From NCBI GenBank assembly GCA_035353855.1, contig DAOQAK010000010.1, positions 1 through 64,000 on the forward strand: DNA of 64,000 nt, given 5' to 3'. The position numbers were made by a program, and so were the translations under genes. Below the pieces are notes generated by a model, which saw only the letters and a list, made by a program, of their open reading frames with translations, had not been told where the DNA came from and searched no databases. This stretch comes from Bacteroidales bacterium. Lineage in GTDB: Bacteria; Bacteroidota; Bacteroidia; Bacteroidales; CG2-30-32-10. Shown in pieces: positions 61,170 to 64,000 of this stretch. Within the stretch, counting starts at the first letter, position 1. Each line of letters begins with the position of its first letter.

Positions 61170-63206
61170 TTATTTTTCAGTGATAACAAATTCCGTTCTC
61201 CTGTTCTTTGCCCTTCCCTGCTCGGTATCATTTGATGCTACAGGTTGGGTTAACCCGAATCCTTTATAGCTAAGGCGGGCAGCATCAATTCCTTTTCCTG
61301 CAATATAATCATATACTGATTTTGCACGATTTTCAGATAGTGTCATATTAAAATCGGTGCCACTAATATTATCAGTATGTCCATGAATAGCTACTTTTAT
61401 ATTAGGATGGTCATTCAGAAAATCAATAAAGCCATCAATGATCAGTTTGCTGTTTTCCGAAAGTTCAAAACTGCCATAATCAAAATAGATATCATTAAGT
61501 TTATATGTTTCACCAACAGCAATAGGTTTAATATCAAAATCAACTTTTACATTTGTATTTTCAGTAACAGCAGTATCTTCTTTCGAAATATATTTGGAAG
61601 AATATGCATAATCGTCTTTTTTCACTGTAAGCATATAATCGTTTTTCATCAAAGCGGCTATCACATATTTTCCTGTAATGGAATCCACTTCAACCTCGGT
61701 AACCTGCTTCGTCTTTACATTTTTTAATTCAACCTTTGCACTCGTGGGAATATCTTTCTGTTCATCTTTAATGTTCCCTTTTATCAGATGCACTGTAGTA
61801 TCGGGCCTTGCTTCAGGATATAAATCAAAGGAATAAACATCCCACCCACCGGGACCTTTAAATCGCGTAATATCATTTGATGCAAAATATCCATAATGTC
61901 CGTCCGTGCTAACAAAAAAACCAACATCATCGCCTTCAGAGTTTATCGGGTAACCTATATTGGTTGGCTTACCGAATTTCCCATTTGCTTCTTTTTTTGA
62001 ATAATAAATATCATAACCTCCTAAACCCGGCCATCCTGTAGATGAGAAATATAAGGTTTGATTATCGGTATGAATAAAAGGTGATTTTTCGTTACCGGAA
62101 GTATTAATATTGGGTCCCAGATTTTCGGGCACACTCCAACTGCTATCCTGCTTATGAGTTACATAGATATCATATCCACCATATCCTCCATCTCTGTCGC
62201 TCAGAAAATATAAATCTTTTCCATCGCTTGAAATTGACGGTTGCGATTCCCATGTTTTATCATTATTTACTTTCGGGCTTACACTTTTTATCTCCGACCA
62301 GGAACCATTGGTAAAAGTAGATGTGCATATATCACAATTGAAATACGCTTTATTATCTTTATCTGTTAAATATTTGCATACGGTATAGAAAAGATATTTA
62401 TTATCAATCGTTAATGTTGCGCCACCTTCATTTGAATTTTCATTGAAAGGACTTGGCATTTCATACCCTTCATCAAAACTGCCATCTTTGCGCTTACTGT
62501 ACATGAATTTTTCAGTATATACTAATTTTGCATCAGCGTATACGGACTTTGTTTTTGTTGCTGATTTACGTGTATACAAACACATTTCATTATCAGGTGT
62601 AATTATAGGAAGATATTCGTCGCTTACACTGCTCACCCCTTTAACATACACAGGGTTAAAAGGGACTGTTTTCGACATAATGCTCGTCATGTTCTTACTA
62701 TAATATTTCACACTGTCGGCATGGCTGAAATCTTTATCCAGGTTTTTATATAGCTTTTGTTTTTCAGGTGTAAGATTTTCTACACCCTTAGTAAATTCAT
62801 TCATATAATAGTTTGCTGAATCATATTTTTCAGCGCCAAGATAAATTTGTCCGAGATAATAAAACACATAAATATCATATGAAGGACATAATTCAGCTAC
62901 TTTCAGATAATATTTTTTTGCCGTAGAATATTTTTCCTGGAAAGTAAAAATTTTTGCTAAACCATAATATGCTTCAACATATCCGGGCTCTTCGTCAATA
63001 GCCTCTTTAAAAAATTTTGCAGCTGTTGTATAACTATGATTTTTGAATTCTGCATATCCGTCCTTATAAATTTTTTCCGCTTTTTTATTTTTCACTTTGC
63101 AATCATCATTCGTTTCTTCACCATCTTCCTGTGAAAACACAGCATACTTAGGAAGAAAAAACAAAACAAATACGATTAAAAAAACTTTGTAAATATTTTT
63201 TTTCAT
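61170..63206 (-). CDS. OmpA-family protein with TPR and PD40-like propeller
   Basis: 678 residues with a cleavable signal peptide (ending AVFSQ). TPR units occupy about 43-150 and a WD40/PD40-like propeller 205-440 (SSDGKDLYFLSDRDGGYGGYDIYV). A carboxypeptidase-regulatory-like beta domain lies at 465-550, and a C-terminal OmpA peptidoglycan-binding domain carries GHTDNISGT and ENRAKSVYDYI...RRTEF. This is the four-domain order of PorE of type IX secretion, but no lipobox is seen, so I leave the name open. Confidence 0.85.
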   Translation of the reverse strand: MKKNIYKVFLIVFVLFFLPKYAVFSQEDGEETNDDCKVKNKKAEKIYKDGYAEFKNHSYTTAAKFFKEAIDEEPGYVEAYYGLAKIFTFQEKYSTAKKYYLKVAELCPSYDIYVFYYLGQIYLGAEKYDSANYYMNEFTKGVENLTPEKQKLYKNLDKDFSHADSVKYYSKNMTSIMSKTVPFNPVYVKGVSSVSDEYLPIITPDNEMCLYTRKSATKTKSVYADAKLVYTEKFMYSKRKDGSFDEGYEMPSPFNENSNEGGATLTIDNKYLFYTVCKYLTDKDNKAYFNCDICTSTFTNGSWSEIKSVSPKVNNDKTWESQPSISSDGKDLYFLSDRDGGYGGYDIYVTHKQDSSWSVPENLGPNINTSGNEKSPFIHTDNQTLYFSSTGWPGLGGYDIYYSKKEANGKFGKPTNIGYPINSEGDDVGFFVSTDGHYGYFASNDITRFKGPGGWDVYSFDLYPEARPDTTVHLIKGNIKDEQKDIPTSAKVELKNVKTKQVTEVEVDSITGKYVIAALMKNDYMLTVKKDDYAYSSKYISKEDTAVTENTNVKVDFDIKPIAVGETYKLNDIYFDYGSFELSENSKLIIDGFIDFLNDHPNIKVAIHGHTDNISGTDFNMTLSENRAKSVYDYIAGKGIDAARLSYKGFGLTQPVASNDTEQGRAKNRRTEFVITEK

Positions 63207-63228
63207 TTATTGTAAAATTCCTTTTTAC

Positions 63229-63354
63229 AATAGTTCGTTAAGTTTTGAGATTTGTCATTCTTCGAAATGACAAAATGCATTATTACTTTGTCATTTCGAG
63301 CAATAGCGAGAAATCTGTAATTATCTGCATTTTGTAAAAACTTAACGAACTATT
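63229..63354. repeat. 126-bp MITE-like element with 18-bp terminal inverted repeats
   Basis: AATAGTTCGTTAAGTTTT at 63229-63246 is repeated as its exact complement at 63337-63354. Inside is a TTTGTCATT...AATGACAAA hairpin and a GTCATTTCGAGC...GCGAGAAATCTG phrase. No convincing target duplication is visible. It lies between the divergently spaced OmpA-protein and aroC genes. Confidence 0.75.
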
Positions 63355-63396
63355 ACTTTTTAAAAATATTTTATTTAAATATTTATGAAAACCTTA

Positions 63397-64000
63397 TTAC
63401 TGATTATATGAATTATTTCGAAAAAGATGATCAACAATAGTAAGTGCAGCCATCGCTTCAACAACAGGAACTACGCGTGGAATAACACATACATCATGTC
63501 TTCCCTTAATTTTAATTTCTTTAGGAACACCTTTTTCATTAATTGTTTTTTGAGCTTTTCCTATGGAAGGTATCGGTTTAAATGCAACATTAAAAAAAAT
63601 ATTTTCCCCGTTACTTATTCCGCCAAGTATTCCGCCGGCATGATTGGTAGCCAGTTTCACTTTTTTCTTTTCAAAAATAAAAGCATCATTATGTTCGCTG
63701 CCATTCATTGCAGCAACAGCAAAGCCTTCACCATATTCAAAACCTTTTGCTGCCGGAATTGTCATCATGGCTTTTGCCAGCTCAGCATGAAGTTTATCGA
63801 AAACAGGCTCTCCCAAACCTACAGGACAACCTGTAATAATACAACTCACCACTCCTCCTATAGTATCCCCTTGCTTTTTTATATTTTCCAGATATGTTTG
63901 CATTTTATCTGAAGCTTTAGCATCAGGACAAAACAAAATATCATTTTCTGTTTTTTTATAATTGATATTTTTCATTCCTTTTTTATCGATACAAATATTT
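63397..64000 (-). CDS. aroC: chorismate synthase, C-terminal part (cut by window edge)
   Basis: Catalyses the last step to chorismate, with reduced flavin. The reading frame is open to the edge of the window, so the N-terminal half is outside; an internal ATG at 63975 is not the true start. Visible motifs: GGVVSCIITGCPVGLGEPVFDKLHAELAKAMM (in parts), IPAAKGFEYGEGF, NHAGGILGGISNG, and the closing GRHDVCVIPRVVPVVEAMAAL. Confidence 0.95.
   Translation of the reverse strand, partial: NICIDKKGMKNINYKKTENDILFCPDAKASDKMQTYLENIKKQGDTIGGVVSCIITGCPVGLGEPVFDKLHAELAKAMMTIPAAKGFEYGEGFAVAAMNGSEHNDAFIFEKKKVKLATNHAGGILGGISNGENIFFNVAFKPIPSIGKAQKTINEKGVPKEIKIKGRHDVCVIPRVVPVVEAMAALTIVDHLFRNNSYNQ

Noticed and set aside
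61170..63206. Naming the OmpA/PD40/TPR gene porE
   Set aside because: The domain order fits, but PorE is a lipoprotein and this protein has an ordinary signal peptide without a lipobox. No other type IX secretion gene is near.

Overview
The window looks like chromosomal DNA of a member of the Bacteroidota. It is AT-rich, lacks clear Shine-Dalgarno sites, and shows TAnnTTTG-type -7 promoter motifs. Its gene neighbourhoods are typical of the phylum: DUF1599-folP-cdaA, ruvX-def-TPR lipoprotein, a GH3/beta-lactamase fusion, and a TPR/PD40/OmpA protein. The intergenic spaces carry palindromic repeats of the kind common in this phylum. No rRNA, tRNA or CRISPR was seen.

Layout. 1-3021: DUF1599 protein, folP, a YdeI/OmpD-associated protein and the diadenylate cyclase cdaA. 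3022-4032: repeat-rich spacer. 4033-26762: a minus-strand archive of orphan Rhs C-terminal tips with candidate immunity genes. It is interrupted by two tandem, apparently identical copies of an 8,831-bp mobile unit (9057-17887 and 17888-26718). 26779-38655: housekeeping genes (TPR lipoprotein, def, ruvX, dapD, a split 5'-nucleotidase, dnaA, an RsmI-like methylase, a second exported deformylase, OsmC, Nudix, a DUF4878-like lipoprotein, a YiiX-like hydrolase, photolyase, a small lipoprotein). 38642-49823: ankyrin protein, recQ, mpg, a TPR membrane protein, a DUF1016 nuclease, an RlmI-like methyltransferase, a MATE exporter, a DUF6132-like protein and a thioredoxin-fold protein without its cysteines. 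50008-64000: GH3/beta-lactamase fusion, two more TPR membrane proteins, GT2 and methyltransferase, rhomboid, OmpA/PD40 protein and a partial aroC.

The most interesting system is the mobile unit. Each copy encodes a pair of tyrosine recombinases, an ATPase/replication-like protein, an XRE regulator, an ORF6N protein, a 267-aa protein of unknown function, three 22-bp-spaced iteron-like repeats next to an AT-rich stretch, and about 820 bp of hairpin-rich non-coding DNA. It also carries a complete Rhs C-terminal tip (lipase-like, with a THSRG nucleophile elbow) and a three-helix membrane protein, its probable immunity. All three borders are the same 9 bp, AAATGGTTA, which on the minus strand encodes Asn-His-Leu of the conserved Rhs core motif NHLG(N/S)VLTTVSD. 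Removing both copies in silico restores one uninterrupted Rhs core, ...QQFELSNHLGNVLTTVSD..., fused to the M23-peptidase tip at 8063. I infer a circularising, tyrosine-recombinase-driven element. It would integrate into the NHL codons of Rhs genes, replace the toxin tip of the recipient gene in frame, and push the older tip downstream behind a short element-encoded leader (MQSGKN...). Two further displaced tips lie beyond it, both HExxH peptidase-like. One has an 18-bp palindrome exactly at the same NHL codons.

All four tip types suggest action in the cell envelope (lipase, M23 peptidase, two HExxH proteins). Their downstream partners are membrane proteins, lipoproteins or secreted proteins, as expected for immunity to such toxins. 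No N-terminal Rhs shell gene lies in the window, so this locus may be an orphan reservoir or landing site. Copy identity was judged from identical translations and spot comparison, not from a full alignment.
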